From JAFARZ01 sp035651595 (GTDB taxonomy: Bacteria > Actinomycetota > Actinomycetes > Streptosporangiales > Streptosporangiaceae): 7,067 nt of DNA. The position numbers and the translations under genes are program-made. The stretch is taken from NCBI GenBank assembly GCA_035651595.1, contig DASRFJ010000009.1, forward strand, positions 1-7,067, read 5' to 3'. Positions 6,243 through 7,067 of this stretch are shown piece after piece. The notes under the pieces were generated by a model. The model was not told the DNA's origin, did not search any database, and saw only the letters and a program-made list of their open reading frames with translations. The stretch's first letter is position 1; every line of letters starts with the position of its first letter.

Positions 6243-7067
6243 CCCGCCCTCCGAACGGTCTGACCGCTGCGGGTCCAGAATCCGCAACGGGCTGAACCAC
6301 AGCGATGCGGAGTCCTTAATTCCCGTTCGTGGGCTGCGGCGAAGCGCAGGGGCGCGCGGTCCATGATCTGAGCGGGCTTGCTGGCAGCGGGCTGCCGGCG
6401 GGGCGGGGCGGTGGCGCGCTGGACGGCAGTCCACGCGGTCCACGGTGCGACCGGTACCGGCGGGGCTCCGGGATTGTAATGGCGCTCGATGGCGTCGATG
6501 ATCTCGCGGTTGACATCTTCGGGATACCAGCAGTACCGGGTCATCCAGAGCTGGCAGATGCGGCTGGCCTGGGTGCCGATGTCGTCTTGGTGCAGGGTGG
6601 CGATGACGTTGGCGGCGGCGCGGAGGGCACCCATCTGCAGTTCGGCGAAGATGAGTTCGCGGCCATGCGCCCAGTTCTCGATGGCGGCATCGACGGCCAC
6701 GCCGGCCAGCGGGCGGGTGCTGGTCGTGAGGGCGTTGGCGAGCGCCGGACGGCCGTGGCTGGCGAGGATGTCCGCGGGGTCGGCGCCCTCCGGGAGGACG
6801 GCGGCGGTTACGCCGCCGGTGACCGGGACCAGGTGAGCGTAGGCGCGCACGGCGGCCTTGCGGCCGGCATCGTCGCCGTCGAGGGCGATCAGCAGGCCGC
6901 GGTCGGCGAGGCTGACGGTCCGGGCGAGCGCTGCGACCTGTTCGCCGGTAAGAGCCGTGCCGCACGGGGCGATCCCGGTGTACTGGGCGGGCGCGGCGAT
7001 GCTCACGGCGATCGCGTCGAGGGGGCCTTCGACCAGGACGGGCTGTGCGCCGCGAGCCAGGGCGCAG
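6206..7067 (-). CDS. DnaG-like primase, Toprim domain and C-terminal tail (partial, 5' end outside window)
   Basis: The visible 286 codons enter at the right edge and end at TAA (6206-6208). Toprim signatures of bacterial DnaG are clear: LVEGPLDAIAV (visible residues 11-21, catalytic Glu 13), CGTALTGEQV (35-44, like the SLGTALT segment of DnaG), ALDGDDAGRKAA (61-72, metal-binding Asp 63 and Asp 65) and LPEGADPADIL (91-101). The enzyme family makes short RNA primers for replication. The zinc finger and most of the RNA polymerase core should lie beyond 7067. After the Toprim fold comes a helical region of about 100 residues, then a proline- and arginine-rich tail from about residue 210 that resembles no helicase-binding domain I know. 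The last 35 residues are low in confidence and contain a TTA codon (6317-6319). GTG at 7006 is in frame but falls inside the Toprim domain, so it is not the start. Location beside DNA-transfer-like genes suggests an element-encoded primase, not the housekeeping one. Confidence 0.85.
   Translation of the reverse strand, partial: CALARGAQPVLVEGPLDAIAVSIAAPAQYTGIAPCGTALTGEQVAALARTVSLADRGLLIALDGDDAGRKAAVRAYAHLVPVTGGVTAAVLPEGADPADILASHGRPALANALTTSTRPLAGVAVDAAIENWAHGRELIFAELQMGALRAAANVIATLHQDDIGTQASRICQLWMTRYCWYPEDVNREIIDAIERHYNPGAPPVPVAPWTAWTAVQRATAPPRRQPAASKPAQIMDRAPLRFAAAHERELRTPHRCGSARCGFWTRSGQTVRRAGQRGSSGLGLGR

Noticed and set aside
6256..6266. CGGTC-T-GACCG palindrome near the end of the plus-strand operon
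   Set aside because: Eleven bases with a one-base centre cannot form a normal hairpin loop and is within chance expectation at this G+C.
6268..6286. Inverted repeat TGCGG-N9-CCGCA as a terminator for the converging genes
   Set aside because: Only five base pairs, a long loop, no following T-run, and it lies within the primase frame.
6144..6965. Second minus-strand open frame within the primase gene
   Set aside because: Arginine- and proline-rich shadow; the Toprim motifs are in the other frame.

Overview
The window is GC-rich (my count of the one AT-rich gap is about 53% G+C; the rest is visibly near 70%), with strongly third-position-GC coding. This points to an actinomycete (Streptomyces, Streptosporangiales or Frankia-like). 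The gene content is typical of an accessory or mobile region (conjugative plasmid or integrative conjugative element), not core chromosome. I see no rRNA, tRNA, CRISPR array, insertion sequence or attachment site. Layout: (1) 1-1454, minus strand, 3'-truncated by the window: a membrane protein with two N-terminal transmembrane segments and a TraD/VirD4-like (type IV coupling protein) ATPase core. Its Walker A motif is degenerate, but a Walker B-like motif is present. (2) 1455-1625: a divergent intergenic region, relatively AT-rich, with two short inverted repeats and candidate promoter elements. (3) 1629-4719, plus strand: a HerA/DUF87-type P-loop ATPase of about 1030 residues, interrupted by a +1 frameshift at a CCCC run (2997-3000) shortly after Walker A. 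(4) 4726-5706, plus strand: an acidic, coiled-coil protein with a membrane-affine, basic-ended C-terminus. (5) 5703-6242, plus strand: a 179-residue protein of unknown function, translationally coupled through an ATGA overlap. (6) 6206-7067, minus strand, 5'-truncated: a DnaG-like primase carrying the Toprim catalytic motifs, tail-to-tail with gene 5 and overlapping it. How they may work together: a membrane-anchored coupling-protein-like subunit divergently paired with a hexameric-type DNA-pumping ATPase, two co-operonic accessory proteins and a nearby element-encoded primase fit a DNA-transfer or maintenance module. That is inference from families and arrangement; no relaxase, origin of transfer or integrase lies in the window. 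The points most worth a second look are the frameshift in the ATPase, the missing Walker A lysine in the coupling-protein-like gene, and the two unrecognised operon partners.
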